From: Brucella pseudintermedia
Lineage (GTDB): Bacteria > Pseudomonadota > Alphaproteobacteria > Rhizobiales > Rhizobiaceae
NCBI RefSeq assembly: GCF_042697365.1
Contig: NZ_CP137605.1
Strand: one strand, 5' to 3'
Length of the DNA: 64,000 nt
The translations under genes were made by a program, and so were the position numbers. The notes under the pieces are model-generated. The model was not told the DNA's origin. It saw only the letters and a program-made list of their open reading frames with translations, and made no database searches. Position 1 is the first letter of the stretch; the number at the start of each line of letters is the position of its first letter. Positions 54,203-62,770 of this stretch are shown here, piece by piece.

Positions 54203-54354
54203 CAGAGGTTCTCCAGAAGCTGGAACAGGTATCCGCCGAGCGTGACGCCGCCGATAAAGATGCCGAACTCGAAGGCAGGGCTGATGGCGGCCAGCCCGAC
54301 AACCGCCATGACGATCAGCGTCGAGGCCAGTTTCAACGTGTTCAGAAGGGTCAT
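54202..54354 (-). CDS. Small phage membrane protein
   Basis: A 50-residue protein with two hydrophobic stretches (LASTLIVMAVVGLAAISPAF and FGIFIGGVTLGGYLFQLL). AAGGAGCGG before its ATG and coupling to the protease gene by ATGA support translation. The family is not recognised; small hydrophobic proteins occur at this place in some related phages. Confidence 0.7.
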   Translation of the reverse strand: MTLLNTLKLASTLIVMAVVGLAAISPAFEFGIFIGGVTLGGYLFQLLENL

Positions 54355-54373
54355 CGGTTCCGCTCCTTGATTG

Positions 54374-55684
54374 TTACGGGGCGTCGGTTTCGCGGTAGCC
54401 GCCGGCAGGAGCAGTGCGATCGCTGCCGTCGACGGGTTCATGGTGATCATTCGCCGGCACGCCGGCGGTGTTCGGCGGAGGATAGAAGACGTCGCCACCG
54501 TCTCGCGGGTTCTGGTCTTCGAGCGCGCGGATTTCATTCGGGCTGTAGACGCCCCATTGCAGGCCTTTGACGTAAGCCTCCCAGCGCGCCTTGATGTCAC
54601 CCTTGACCAGCGCCGCCCGGTTGAAGCGCGCGTAGAGATCGTCTTCCGCGCCGATCAGGTCGCGGTTGATCGCTTCTTCCCACATGGTCAGATGGTCTTC
54701 GAGCGTCCAGGCGACGAAGCCGATCGACTGCTGCTCGATGCCAGTGCCCCAGGACGTGCTCTTTTCAGTGTCGCCGATCATGTGCGGCGGCACGCCGAAG
54801 AACATGGCAATGTCGGTGCGGCTGAACTTGCGGCTCTCGATCCACTGCGCATCCTCGGCCGTCATGGCGATGCGGGCATAATCCATGCCCTCTTCGAGGA
54901 TCAGGTTCTTTCCCTCCTGCTCGCCGCCGGAACGGAACTCTTCGAGCCCGGCCTTGAGATTGGCGACCGCCTCGGGGCCGAGCTTGTTCGGATGTTTCAA
55001 TACGCCGCTGACGCGGGCGCCATTACGGAAGGTGGTTGCACCATGGTCTTCCATGGCCAGCGACAGCCCGATGGTCTCGCGGGCATAGGCAATCGCCGAC
55101 ACGCCATGCACGCCATCCAGCGTCAGCCCGACCAGATGGAACACCTCATCCTGGCGGAGCCGGATGCGCCGTCCGTCCTGGCGGGTGTAGATGTATTCCA
55201 GCGCCAGATCGTCCGTCTGCCTGACCTCGACCCGGTCGGGATGCAGCGGGATCAGTTCCTGCACCAGTCCGCGTGAGCGTACAATCATCGCATAGGCGTT
55301 GCCGCGCAATAAGAGATGCGCCTGCAGCATGCGCCGGAACTGCGATGGCGTCTGCCAGCGGTTCGGCCGTCGTCGCAGCACCGTCCAGATCGGCGTGTCG
55401 GAGGCGTCCTGCCTGGTGCGCTCATCCACCCGACGCTTGATGTGCAAGGGCAATGTCGCCACAGCACCCGAGATGATCCTCACGCAGGCATAGACAGCCG
55501 CCACCCGCATGGCGCTGTTCGGCGTCACCGTGGTTCCAGCTCCCGTCACCGCTCCGGAGCGCAGCGCCTCTTCCAACTGCTGGCTGGTCGCAATGACCAG
55601 GCCGCCGCCGGTATCCTGGAAGGACGCGCGCGGAGATGCGGCCGGCGGTTTTGCCCCGCCGAACCAGTTTGACCAGAATGCCAT
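54374..55684 (-). CDS. Phage portal protein, HK97 family
   Basis: A 436-residue portal: AVYACVRIISGAVATLPLHI, LLLRGNAYAMIVR and the characteristic RFSRTDIAMFFGVPPHMIGD-like segment. It forms the dodecameric DNA entry ring of the head and binds the terminase. The C-terminal 40 residues are Pro- and Asp-rich and probably disordered. Confidence 0.93.
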   Translation of the reverse strand: MAFWSNWFGGAKPPAASPRASFQDTGGGLVIATSQQLEEALRSGAVTGAGTTVTPNSAMRVAAVYACVRIISGAVATLPLHIKRRVDERTRQDASDTPIWTVLRRRPNRWQTPSQFRRMLQAHLLLRGNAYAMIVRSRGLVQELIPLHPDRVEVRQTDDLALEYIYTRQDGRRIRLRQDEVFHLVGLTLDGVHGVSAIAYARETIGLSLAMEDHGATTFRNGARVSGVLKHPNKLGPEAVANLKAGLEEFRSGGEQEGKNLILEEGMDYARIAMTAEDAQWIESRKFSRTDIAMFFGVPPHMIGDTEKSTSWGTGIEQQSIGFVAWTLEDHLTMWEEAINRDLIGAEDDLYARFNRAALVKGDIKARWEAYVKGLQWGVYSPNEIRALEDQNPRDGGDVFYPPPNTAGVPANDHHEPVDGSDRTAPAGGYRETDAP

Positions 55685-55711
55685 CTACTCTCTTCTTCTC
55701 TGCGGTCGCCG

Positions 55712-57484
55712 CTACAGCATCAGGATGCCGCGGTTCTCATAAACCGAGCGGCCAGCATTGACGTCACGCGCCAGCGCCCGGCCGAGCGCGTTGCAGATCG
55801 CGACAATGCCGTCGATGCGTTCGGTCGAGCGCTCCTTGTCCGGCTTGATGTTGCCGGCTGGATCATGACGCACGGCAACGTTAGAAGCATTCCAGCGCAG
55901 CACCGGATGACCGCCATGCCAGAGCGATCGCGACACAGACAGCCGCTCCAGTTCCGCCGTGGGGGCCGCCATGGAAAGGAACCCCTGGCCGAACTGGACG
56001 AGGGCCAGCCCTTCATCCTGCAGATGCTGGACGATCTCGCCGGCAAAGGTGCGGTCGTAGGACAGCTCGCGCAGATCATAGCGTGATGCCAGTTCGAGGA
56101 TTTCCTTCTCGACGAAGGCGAAGTCGGTTGCATTGCCGGGTGTGGCGGTCAGGAATCCCTGGTCACGCCAGACATCATAGGGCACGCGGTCACGGCGCAC
56201 GCGGCGAACGATGTCATCCTCGGGGATGAAGAACCGGCAGATGACGATCCATTTGTCTGCAAGGGCGTCGAGATCGTCGTCGAGCGTCGGCGGAAACAAC
56301 AGCACGAAAGCCGATAGATCGTTGACGCGAGCAAGGTCGAGCCCGCCATAACATTCGCGCCCAAGCAGCTTCTTCTCCAGTTCTTCCAGATCGTGTTTGA
56401 CGATGCGCCAGTCAGTGGCAACCGGCAGACCTCCCTCCTCCCAGACGCCCATGTCGAGCCAGCGCGTGACCTGTTCGGTCCATTCGTTCAATCTCAGCCG
56501 GCGGATCGCGTTCTGCTGCGCCGGCATTTCTTTTGCTTCGTCGATCTGGCGCTTGAGATCGTCGACCTTGACGGTGACGCCGAGGCTCGGGTTTGCCTTC
56601 ACCCAGACGGCGGGGTTAGTCCAATCGTCGCCGTCGTCGATGGTGGCGATATAGCCGAACCAGCTGTCGGACGAGTCTGTCGGCACCGTGCCCTCCAGCG
56701 CCTTGACCGAGAACTCATGATGCTGGCGACAAACGGAATGGCGATCATAACCCGCCGTGGTGATCTCGAAGATCAGTGGCTGCCGCCGAGCACCCGTCGC
56801 GGTGTTGAGCTTCTGGATGATCTCGGGTCCAGGATGTTCATGCACCTCGTCGACAGCCGCAAAATGAATGTTCAAACCGTCCATCTTGGTGGCATCCGCT
56901 GACAACGGCCGGAACCAGGACGAGGTTGGCAGCACCGCCAGATTGTTCACCGTCCTGGTGATCCTTGCCTGCAGGGCGCTGCTTGCCGCCACCATGCGCT
57001 CGGCCTCGCCAAAGACGATCCTCGCCTGATCCCGTGTCGTTGCCGCCGAATAGACATGCGCGCCGGGCTCGCCATCGGCAATCAAGGCATAAAGCGCCGT
57101 GCCGGCCAGCAGCACCGACTTGCCGTTCTTCCTCGCCACCTCGACGTAAGCTGTACGGAAACGGCGCAGCCCATTCTTTCGCTTCCAGCCATAGAGCGAA
57201 CCGACGACGAACTGCTGCCAGGGCTGCAGCGCGAACGGCTCGCCGGCCCATTCGCCGGTCGAATGGCGGAGATGACCGAAGAAGTCGATCGCATGGCGTG
57301 CCGCAGCGCCATCCCAGACCAGGCCGCGCTTGGCGCCCATCTTTAGATCGGCGAGATGACGCTCGCAGGCAAGCCGCACCAGGCGCCCGGCAACAATCTT
57401 GCCGCTGGCGACAGCGCGCGCGTACGCCTCGACCGGACAGGACGGCGCTTTCCTCGCCGATCCGGATTTACGCTTTTCTGCCAC
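55712..57484 (-). CDS. terL: Phage terminase large subunit
   Basis: A 590-residue packaging motor. The ATPase has Walker A-like ARKNGKSVLLAG near residues 112-123 and Walker B FAAVDEVHEH; the nuclease domain has the acidic residues in YGGLDLARVNDLSAF and later ELSYDRTFAGEIV. The start is GTG at 57484, overlapping the end of the small subunit gene. Confidence 0.93.
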   Translation of the reverse strand: MAEKRKSGSARKAPSCPVEAYARAVASGKIVAGRLVRLACERHLADLKMGAKRGLVWDGAAARHAIDFFGHLRHSTGEWAGEPFALQPWQQFVVGSLYGWKRKNGLRRFRTAYVEVARKNGKSVLLAGTALYALIADGEPGAHVYSAATTRDQARIVFGEAERMVAASSALQARITRTVNNLAVLPTSSWFRPLSADATKMDGLNIHFAAVDEVHEHPGPEIIQKLNTATGARRQPLIFEITTAGYDRHSVCRQHHEFSVKALEGTVPTDSSDSWFGYIATIDDGDDWTNPAVWVKANPSLGVTVKVDDLKRQIDEAKEMPAQQNAIRRLRLNEWTEQVTRWLDMGVWEEGGLPVATDWRIVKHDLEELEKKLLGRECYGGLDLARVNDLSAFVLLFPPTLDDDLDALADKWIVICRFFIPEDDIVRRVRRDRVPYDVWRDQGFLTATPGNATDFAFVEKEILELASRYDLRELSYDRTFAGEIVQHLQDEGLALVQFGQGFLSMAAPTAELERLSVSRSLWHGGHPVLRWNASNVAVRHDPAGNIKPDKERSTERIDGIVAICNALGRALARDVNAGRSVYENRGILML

Positions 57485-57938
57485 GGGTCAAAAAATCCTC
57501 GAACGGGTCTTTGGTCTCAGCCGGCTCCGCCATGCGAATCCGCGAGCGGCTCGACGGCGTCAGCCCGAACTCACTTTCAATCTGCGCCATCTGTGCCAGG
57601 CACTTGTTGGCGACGGCCAGGAACGGGTTCTGGATGATGTTGTCGTTTGACGTCTTCACCACCGGCCCACGGCGCTTCACTTCCTGTTCTGCGTCGAGCC
57701 AGCGCCGCCAGATCACGACGTACCGGGCCAGCGCACCGGTATCGAGCTCGGTCATGACGCCATGACGGGCGAGCAGTTCGGCCATTTCGGTAAACTTGGC
57801 GCTTGCCTCCTCATCAAGATGATCCGGCGGCGCAGGAACTGCCACCACCGGCTTTGGCTCGGCCTTGTTCATGCGGTGCGGACGGGCTGTACCTTTCACA
57901 AGCTTCAGATGTGTTGGCAGCGGCTTGCGGCCGGCCAT
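57468..57938 (-). CDS. terS: Phage terminase small subunit, P27 family
   Basis: A 156-residue protein of the P27 group: MAGRKPLPTHLKLVKGTARP, PPDHLDEEASAKFTEMAELL and ELDTGALARYVVIWRRWLDAE. It recognises the packaging site. It begins the structural gene cluster and overlaps the large subunit gene by 17 bases. Confidence 0.92.
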   Translation of the reverse strand: MAGRKPLPTHLKLVKGTARPHRMNKAEPKPVVAVPAPPDHLDEEASAKFTEMAELLARHGVMTELDTGALARYVVIWRRWLDAEQEVKRRGPVVKTSNDNIIQNPFLAVANKCLAQMAQIESEFGLTPSSRSRIRMAEPAETKDPFEDFLTRGRKA

Positions 57939-58002
57939 GTCAGAACTCCTTGTGTGAGCACCAGATAATTTCGGTTCGCGTAACGATTGGCAAAAGTAAA
58001 AG

Positions 58003-58031
58003 TTGACACCAAGTCCAATCGCCCCTATTGA
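58003..58031 (+). promoter_or_regulatory. Sigma-70 promoter of the cold-shock gene
   Basis: Consensus-like -35 TTGACA (58003-58008) and -10 TATTGA (58026-58031) with a 17-base spacer. Transcription would start near 58038, giving a leader of about 137 bases before the cold-shock gene, typical of csp genes. Confidence 0.75.
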
Positions 58032-58174
58032 AGGCCATCGATATTTTCTTGTTGAGCTTTTTTATTGCGCGATTGGCACCGCGCCTTGAACGTACCCTCC
58101 CTTTAAAACATCGCTATCATCATCCGTAACGCCTCGGCGCTGCGGTCCTCTATGTTGCTATGAAAGGGTTCGTT

Positions 58175-58384
58175 ATGACCACTGGCACAGTTAAATGGTT
58201 CAATTCCACAAAAGGCTTCGGCTTCATTCAGCCTGACAACGGCGGCGCTGACGCCTTCGTTCACATCTCTGCCGTCGAGCGCGCCGGAATGCGCGAAATC
58301 GTCGAAGGCCAGAAGATTGCCTACGACATGGAGCGCGACATGAAGTCGGGCAAAATGTCGGCTTGCAACCTGCAAGCTGCCTAA
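58175..58384 (+). CDS. Cold-shock domain protein (CspA family)
   Basis: A 69-residue RNA/DNA-binding protein with both nucleic-acid motifs, KGFGFI and DAFVHI, in TGTVKWFNSTKGFGFIQPDN. The start is ATG 58175. It is transcribed against the surrounding phage genes from its own promoter, so it looks like an independently expressed cargo gene. It ends before a good terminator. Confidence 0.93.
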   Translation: MTTGTVKWFNSTKGFGFIQPDNGGADAFVHISAVERAGMREIVEGQKIAYDMERDMKSGKMSACNLQAA

Positions 58385-58447
58385 ATCGGTATCTGCTTTC
58401 CTTTGACCACGGATGTACTGGCACTGCGAAGGCATAATACCAATCAA

Positions 58448-58475
58448 GGTCAGGCAGTTTGCCTGGCCTTTTTTT
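58448..58475 (+). terminator. Rho-independent terminator of the cold-shock gene
   Basis: Stem GGTCAGGCA / TGCCTGGCC around GTT, followed by seven T. Confidence 0.8.
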
Positions 58476-58518
58476 ATGGCTGCTCACCGAAGCTGGCCTC
58501 TGGAAGACACCACCGACA

Positions 58519-58740
58519 ATGACATCAACACACAGCAGGTCTCGCCAAACGGCCGAGATCGCCTTCGCTAAAATTCAAGCACCCTTTCTTCTCCGGAAAC
58601 CCGTGGACCAAAAATGCGACCCGGTCGCTCAGGCCCGTCAGGAAAAGACACTCCGGCTACGCACCGCCCGTCTGGCCAAGGAAGCCGAGGATATCAGGGT
58701 CAAACCTGCCTCCATTTCCCTAAACACCCAGAAAGCCTGA
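58519..58740 (+). CDS. Small hypothetical protein, basic and helical
   Basis: A 73-residue frame (MTSTHSRSRQTAEIAFAKIQ, then ARQEKTLRLRTARLAKEAEDI) downstream of the cold-shock gene. Similar small basic proteins follow csp genes in related bacteria, as far as I recall. The ribosome site is weak and the upstream terminator would limit read-through, so it may have its own promoter. Confidence 0.55.
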   Translation: MTSTHSRSRQTAEIAFAKIQAPFLLRKPVDQKCDPVAQARQEKTLRLRTARLAKEAEDIRVKPASISLNTQKA

Positions 58741-58762
58741 CCAAAAGAGTTCGACATTGAAG

Positions 58763-58993
58763 CTATGTTTTGGCTTTTTTGCTCACCCGCAGGCCTTCAA
58801 ACGTCCTGCGCAGACAGTAGCTGCGCGCAATCGACACCACGGTGAAGATGGCGCCCATCGCCATGTTCTCGGCGAGCGTGGTCGACAATCCAAACAACGG
58901 AAACACCAGGATCTGCGTCGCAACGGCGATGCCATAGCCGACGGCGACGTTGGTCAGCGATTCCACCAGCGATATGGTGCGCGATTGCTTCAT
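58763..58993 (-). CDS. DUF7220 family small phage membrane protein
   Basis: A 76-residue protein with two hydrophobic helices (NVAVGYGIAVATQILVFPLF and AMGAIFTVVSIARSYCLRR). The start MKQSRTISLVESLTNVAVGYG is typical of a family seen in alphaproteobacterial prophages. It starts within the stop of the methyltransferase gene (ATGA). Function unknown. Confidence 0.7.
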   Translation of the reverse strand: MKQSRTISLVESLTNVAVGYGIAVATQILVFPLFGLSTTLAENMAMGAIFTVVSIARSYCLRRTFEGLRVSKKAKT

Positions 58994-60402
58994 GCCGCTG
59001 CCGCATCCTCGGTATCAGGCACACGCTCGGCGGCGACATCATCGAAGCTGCGGCCGTCTCCATCGAGCGTTGCAACCTTGCCGGTAAACGCCTGCCAGCG
59101 TTCGACGACCACGTCGCAGAACGCTTCCGACAATTCCAGCCCGTAAACTTTGCGGCCGGTCTTCTCGCCGGCGATCAGCTGCGAGCCAGAACCGGAGAAC
59201 GGCTCGTAGCAAATGTCGCCCGGTCTTGTGTGCAACTGCATCGGTAGCGTGAACACGCGCACTGGCTTCGAGGTCGGATGCTCGCGGGTCTCTATCTCGG
59301 ACGAAGGAATATTCCACACTGTCGTCGGCCAGCTTTCAAAGCCCTCGCGGTTGATACGGGGCTTCTTGCCGCGCACCCAACCGAACAGGCAGGGCTCATG
59401 CGCCCACAGCATGACAGAGCGCGTCAGCACCGGGCGGGATTTGGCCCAGATGATCTGCTGGTGATGCAGGACGTCAAACTTGTCCCAGACATTTTCCAGC
59501 ATGCGCTGACGGCGCGAGGCGTGCCAGCAATACCAGGCGACATCCTCGGCAATGGCATGATCGATCGCCACCCGGCAGAAGGCTTCATAAAATTCTGGCC
59601 CCTGGCTGGAATCATCCCAGTGGGGCTGTTCGATATAATCTTCAGACCAATCCTTGTTGGCGATCTTCTTCGCCCGCTTTGACGCGTTCTTCTTGGTCGG
59701 ATGATTGGTGCCGTCATAGTCGACCAGGTAAGGTGGGTCGGTGGCAAACAGCGCTGCCCGCTCGCCATTCATCAAGCGCGTGACATCTGCTGGAGCGGTA
59801 CTGTCACCGCACAGCAAGCGATGATTGCCAAGCAACCAGAGATCGCCGCGCCGGCTCACCGGCGTTACCGGGACTTCCGGAATGGCGTCATCCTCGGTCA
59901 GGCCGTCCTGCTCATCACGATTGCCATAAAGCAGGTCCTGCAATTCATCATCGTCAAAGCCGGTGAGGCCAAGGTCAAAGCCTGCCTCCTGCAGATCAGA
60001 GAGTTCGAGACCGAGCAATTCTTCATCCCATCCGGCATTCATGGCGATGCGGTTGTCAGCAAGCACCAGTGCCCGACGCTGCGTTTCCGAAAGGCCCGAT
60101 AGGACGATGGCAGGTAATGTCTCCATGCCGAGTTTGCGTGCCGCAAGCACGCGACCATGGCCGGCAATCAAGGTGCCATCCTCAGCAATCAGCACCGGAT
60201 TGGTAAATCCGAACTCACGGATCGAACCGGCGATCTCGGCAACCTGCGCTTCCGAATGTGTGCGGGCATTGCGAGCATAGGGAACCAGATCATCGAGGCG
60301 ACGATATTCCACCGCGAGGTGCCGCATGTGGTCGTCAGCATCAAACTGCGCAGTTTCAGCGATTGCCATTTCTGTATCCAATAAAATCAACATCTTAGTC
60401 AT
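58990..60402 (-). CDS. ParB-like nuclease domain fused to DNA methyltransferase
   Basis: About 470 residues. The N-terminal part is a ParB/Srx-type domain (LDDLVPYARNARTHSEAQVAEIAGSIREFGFTNPVLI, GHGRVLAARKLG). The C-terminal part is a site-specific methyltransferase with motif IV ATDPPYLVDYDG and motif I-like YEPFSGSGSQLIAGEKTGR. Such fusions are common in phages and modify phage DNA, possibly against host restriction such as the adjacent type III system. Several starts are possible; I use the ATG at 60402, and the longest form would begin at GTG 60429. Confidence 0.88.
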   Translation of the reverse strand: MTKMLILLDTEMAIAETAQFDADDHMRHLAVEYRRLDDLVPYARNARTHSEAQVAEIAGSIREFGFTNPVLIAEDGTLIAGHGRVLAARKLGMETLPAIVLSGLSETQRRALVLADNRIAMNAGWDEELLGLELSDLQEAGFDLGLTGFDDDELQDLLYGNRDEQDGLTEDDAIPEVPVTPVSRRGDLWLLGNHRLLCGDSTAPADVTRLMNGERAALFATDPPYLVDYDGTNHPTKKNASKRAKKIANKDWSEDYIEQPHWDDSSQGPEFYEAFCRVAIDHAIAEDVAWYCWHASRRQRMLENVWDKFDVLHHQQIIWAKSRPVLTRSVMLWAHEPCLFGWVRGKKPRINREGFESWPTTVWNIPSSEIETREHPTSKPVRVFTLPMQLHTRPGDICYEPFSGSGSQLIAGEKTGRKVYGLELSEAFCDVVVERWQAFTGKVATLDGDGRSFDDVAAERVPDTEDAAAA

Positions 60403-60495
60403 GCACCCCCCGTGCTCCATTTTGGCCACGGATGCGTTCTTGGTGGCGCGCGGTCCCCTGCGTAAAGGTTCTAGAGATTTGGCCTCCCCGGGGGC

Positions 60496-60840
60496 CTATG
60501 AGCAGCGCCGGGCATTGCCGAAGCCGCCATCCTTCGCTGCCGTCTTCCGGCCGTGGCACGATGCGCACAGCGCCTGCCAGCGGCTGCGATCCCAGAACAC
60601 GGTCTCGTCACCGCCATGCGGATCGATATGATCAACGACGCTTGCCGGGCGGATCAGATCGTGACGCGCGCATTCCACGCACAGCGGATGATCGTGCAGA
60701 AAGGCGGCGCGTTCCGTTCGCCAGCGCTTCGAGCGATAGAGCGCACGGGCCAGCGGATCCCGCTTGCGAGCGTAGTCCCGATCGCGCTCCCGCTTTTCGC
60801 GCCGGCCAACCGGGCGATGGAGCGGAGGACGAACGGGCAT
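60496..60840 (-). CDS. Phage HNH endonuclease
   Basis: A 114-residue HNH nuclease: CVECARHDLIRPASVVDHIDPHGGDETVFWD then WQALCASCHGRKTAAKDGGFG. HNH proteins of this size take part with terminase in DNA packaging in HK97-like phages. Here it is separated from terS by other genes. The start at ATG 60840 excludes a less plausible upstream extension. Confidence 0.85.
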   Translation of the reverse strand: MPVRPPLHRPVGRREKRERDRDYARKRDPLARALYRSKRWRTERAAFLHDHPLCVECARHDLIRPASVVDHIDPHGGDETVFWDRSRWQALCASCHGRKTAAKDGGFGNARRCS

Positions 60841-61013
60841 GATGCTGATCTCGTCGATGATGCTGATGGCGATGGCGTTGGAAACGACAACGCCCTCGAT
60901 GGATCGTCTCCGTCGCGGGCGCGCTGCTCTCCCGAGCATATCCAGAATCTACCCCAAACAAGCCGGTTTTGTCCGTTCGAAAACTGTCCGCCGAACAAAG
61001 TTCTACCCGGTTC

Positions 61014-61448
61014 TCATGCTTGCGACGCACAAGCCAGTTCGATCACCTTGCGCCTCGACAGGTTGCGATTGAACCGCCGCCGGTTGAGCTTCAGGGCGAT
61101 GAGGCACAGCGCATAAAGCCAGTGTTGGTTGGCTGCGGACCGCTGGAGACCAACGTTGCGGCAGATGATCTTCCAGCGCCAGCCATGAGCCTTCATCCAG
61201 ACAATCCTGCCGTCGACCGGGTCGAGGTCGAAGGTCCAGGTCAGCGTTTCCTCCATCTGGCTGATGGCGGCGGGCGACGGGACGAGGCGCATCGGCTGCG
61301 GTTCCTGACCGACGAGGTCGGAGAACTCGTAGAAGTAATCCGGCCAGGTGTTGAAATACCCCTGCCGCCGCGGTTCGGGCAGACGGTTGAGAACTGCGGC
61401 AGCTTCTGCGAGCCGCTCCTCGACCATGCTCGGCGTCCAACCGCTCAT
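61014..61448 (-). CDS. DUF6362 family phage protein
   Basis: A 144-residue protein: MSGWTPSMVEERLAEAAAVL, RLPEPRRQGYFNTWPDYFYEF and the C-terminal helix-turn-helix-like WRWKIICRNVGLQRSAANQHWLYAL. Recognised as DUF6362, found before packaging genes in alphaproteobacterial phages; the DNA-binding-like C-terminus suggests a regulatory role. It is coupled by ATGA to the upstream RuvC-like gene. Confidence 0.72.
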   Translation of the reverse strand: MSGWTPSMVEERLAEAAAVLNRLPEPRRQGYFNTWPDYFYEFSDLVGQEPQPMRLVPSPAAISQMEETLTWTFDLDPVDGRIVWMKAHGWRWKIICRNVGLQRSAANQHWLYALCLIALKLNRRRFNRNLSRRKVIELACASQA

Positions 61449-61978
61449 CGCACACCGCCTGCGGTTTCCACCGCCCACAGCAACAGCGCGATGGCGTCGG
61501 CCTCGTTATCGTCGGCGGGACTGAAACCACGCGCACGGACCGCGGCAAGCACGGCCTCCTTGCCAGCATTGCCCTTGGCCGTCACGTGACGTTTGATCGT
61601 GCCGACCGGAACGCCCTGATAAGGCACGCCATGCTGCTCGGCCCAAGCGGTCAGCGTCGCCATCAGCCCGCCATAGACATGGGCAGCGTCGGTGCCGGCA
61701 TGGCGGCGCACCTCCTCGAACCAGATCGCGGCCATCGGCCCGGACAGCCGGTCGATCTCGGCCAGCCAGTTGGCAAAGCGCAGGTAGCGCATGCCGCCGC
61801 CATCGAAGCGGCCCGGGCGCAGCGAGACGGTGCCGCTGGTGATCAGGCCATCGGCATCGCGCAATGCCCAGCCGGTGGTGGTGCCGAGGTCGAGGGCAAG
61901 CACGGGGCGGTGCGTCATCGCGACGTGCAATGTGGGGATTGCGCTGCTGTTCTCAATGCGCTGAGTTGGATCAGCCAT
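61445..61978 (-). CDS. RuvC-like Holliday junction resolvase (phage)
   Basis: A 177-residue RNase H-fold protein: LALDLGTTTGWALRD carries the first acidic residue, AIWFEEVRRHAG the second and ADDNEADAIALLLWA the last pair. It probably resolves branched DNA before packaging. The ATG at 61978 follows AAGGAGACC. Confidence 0.82.
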   Translation of the reverse strand: MADPTQRIENSSAIPTLHVAMTHRPVLALDLGTTTGWALRDADGLITSGTVSLRPGRFDGGGMRYLRFANWLAEIDRLSGPMAAIWFEEVRRHAGTDAAHVYGGLMATLTAWAEQHGVPYQGVPVGTIKRHVTAKGNAGKEAVLAAVRARGFSPADDNEADAIALLLWAVETAGGVR

Positions 61979-62074
61979 TTGCGGTCTCCTTGTGGTTAGC
62001 TGTCTTGATCAAAGACGACGGGGGTCATGTGCTTGGCGGTACGGGCCACCGTCGTCTGGTCGGGATCTTTGCGC

Positions 62075-62401
62075 TCACGGCTTGCGAGATGCCTTGCGGC
62101 GTAGAAAGCGATTGCGGCGTGCAACACCGGCGGCCGAGACGGCTCGCCCTGGACTATGATGGATTGAACAACGACGGTTGAGGTTGCCGACGGAGGTCTT
62201 GATGCCGGTGATGACCTCGAACGCGCGATCGCAATCTGCACAGTGGGACTGCCAGACGAGCAGCCAGGTCTGTTTTCCATCGCGTCGGACGTAGGGTCGG
62301 ATTTCGAGCAGTTCGTATCGCTGTCCTTCGCGCAGCAGCACCGTGCCTACTTGTGGAGGATTGGAAAAGTTGAGTGCATGCACGACATGTCGCTGATTCA
62401 T
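62075..62401 (-). CDS. Small zinc-ribbon-like phage protein
   Basis: A 108-residue protein with CADCDRAFEV and a later Cys-His region (RRCSIHH), consistent with a zinc-binding fold, and a strongly basic C-terminus. AAGAGGTGAACC precedes the ATG. No family recognised. Confidence 0.65.
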   Translation of the reverse strand: MNQRHVVHALNFSNPPQVGTVLLREGQRYELLEIRPYVRRDGKQTWLLVWQSHCADCDRAFEVITGIKTSVGNLNRRCSIHHSPGRAVSAAGVARRNRFLRRKASRKP

Positions 62402-62460
62402 GGTTCACCTCTTACTGCTGACGGACGGAAGACACGCCGGACCTTCCCGAACCGGGCAGA

Positions 62461-62520
62461 GGGAGGAGGAGACGCCAGCGGCTACGCTGGGCGTCCTCCT
62501 CCCCACCCTGTAAGGGTGGG
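62461..62520. repeat. Two successive hairpins
   Basis: The first has outer arms GGGAGGAGGA / TCCTCCTCCC (62461-62470 / 62494-62503) and inner arms CGCCAGCG / CGCTGGGCG. The second has perfect arms CCCACCCT / AGGGTGGG (62502-62509 / 62513-62520). They could terminate transcription of the RepA-like gene or belong to an origin. Confidence 0.6.
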
Positions 62521-62530
62521 TTTCACCCCC

Positions 62531-62583
62531 ACAACTTGAAAAGGCAGGCAAGTCTTTGTGATTGCTTGATAAAATCAAGTTGT
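62531..62583. repeat. Inverted repeat ACAACTTGA / TCAAGTTGT
   Basis: Perfect 9-base arms at 62531-62539 and 62575-62583, with a smaller hairpin CTTGAT-AAA-ATCAAG (62565-62579) at the right arm. Confidence 0.6.
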
Positions 62584-62608
62584 GGAGGCCAGAAACGTTC
62601 AAGCCGTT

Positions 62609-62770
62609 CCCAACTTGAAGCTGCGTGTCACAGCGTGATGGTGCGCGGAAGATCAAAGGTAGTTGGGAAAGGCCTTCCCAACTTGCTGGCGCGCGAGCCT
62701 GCGAAATCGGCAGTGATGCAGCGCAGGTAGTTGGGAGAAAACTTCCCAACTTCCCCAACTTGAAGCTGCG
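62609..62770. repeat. Iterated AGTTGGGA / TCCCAACT repeats
   Basis: A 17-base direct repeat CCCAACTTGAAGCTGCG at 62609-62625 and 62754-62770 flanks two inverted pairs: AGTTGGGAA 62661-62669 with TTCCCAACT 62675-62683, and AGTTGGGA 62729-62736 with TCCCAACT 62744-62751. The core thus occurs six times within 160 bases in alternating orientation, as expected for binding sites of an initiator or repressor. Confidence 0.7.

Noticed and set aside
62461..62770. CRISPR array
   Set aside because: The repeats are in alternating orientation with irregular spacing and there are no cas genes; this is not CRISPR structure.
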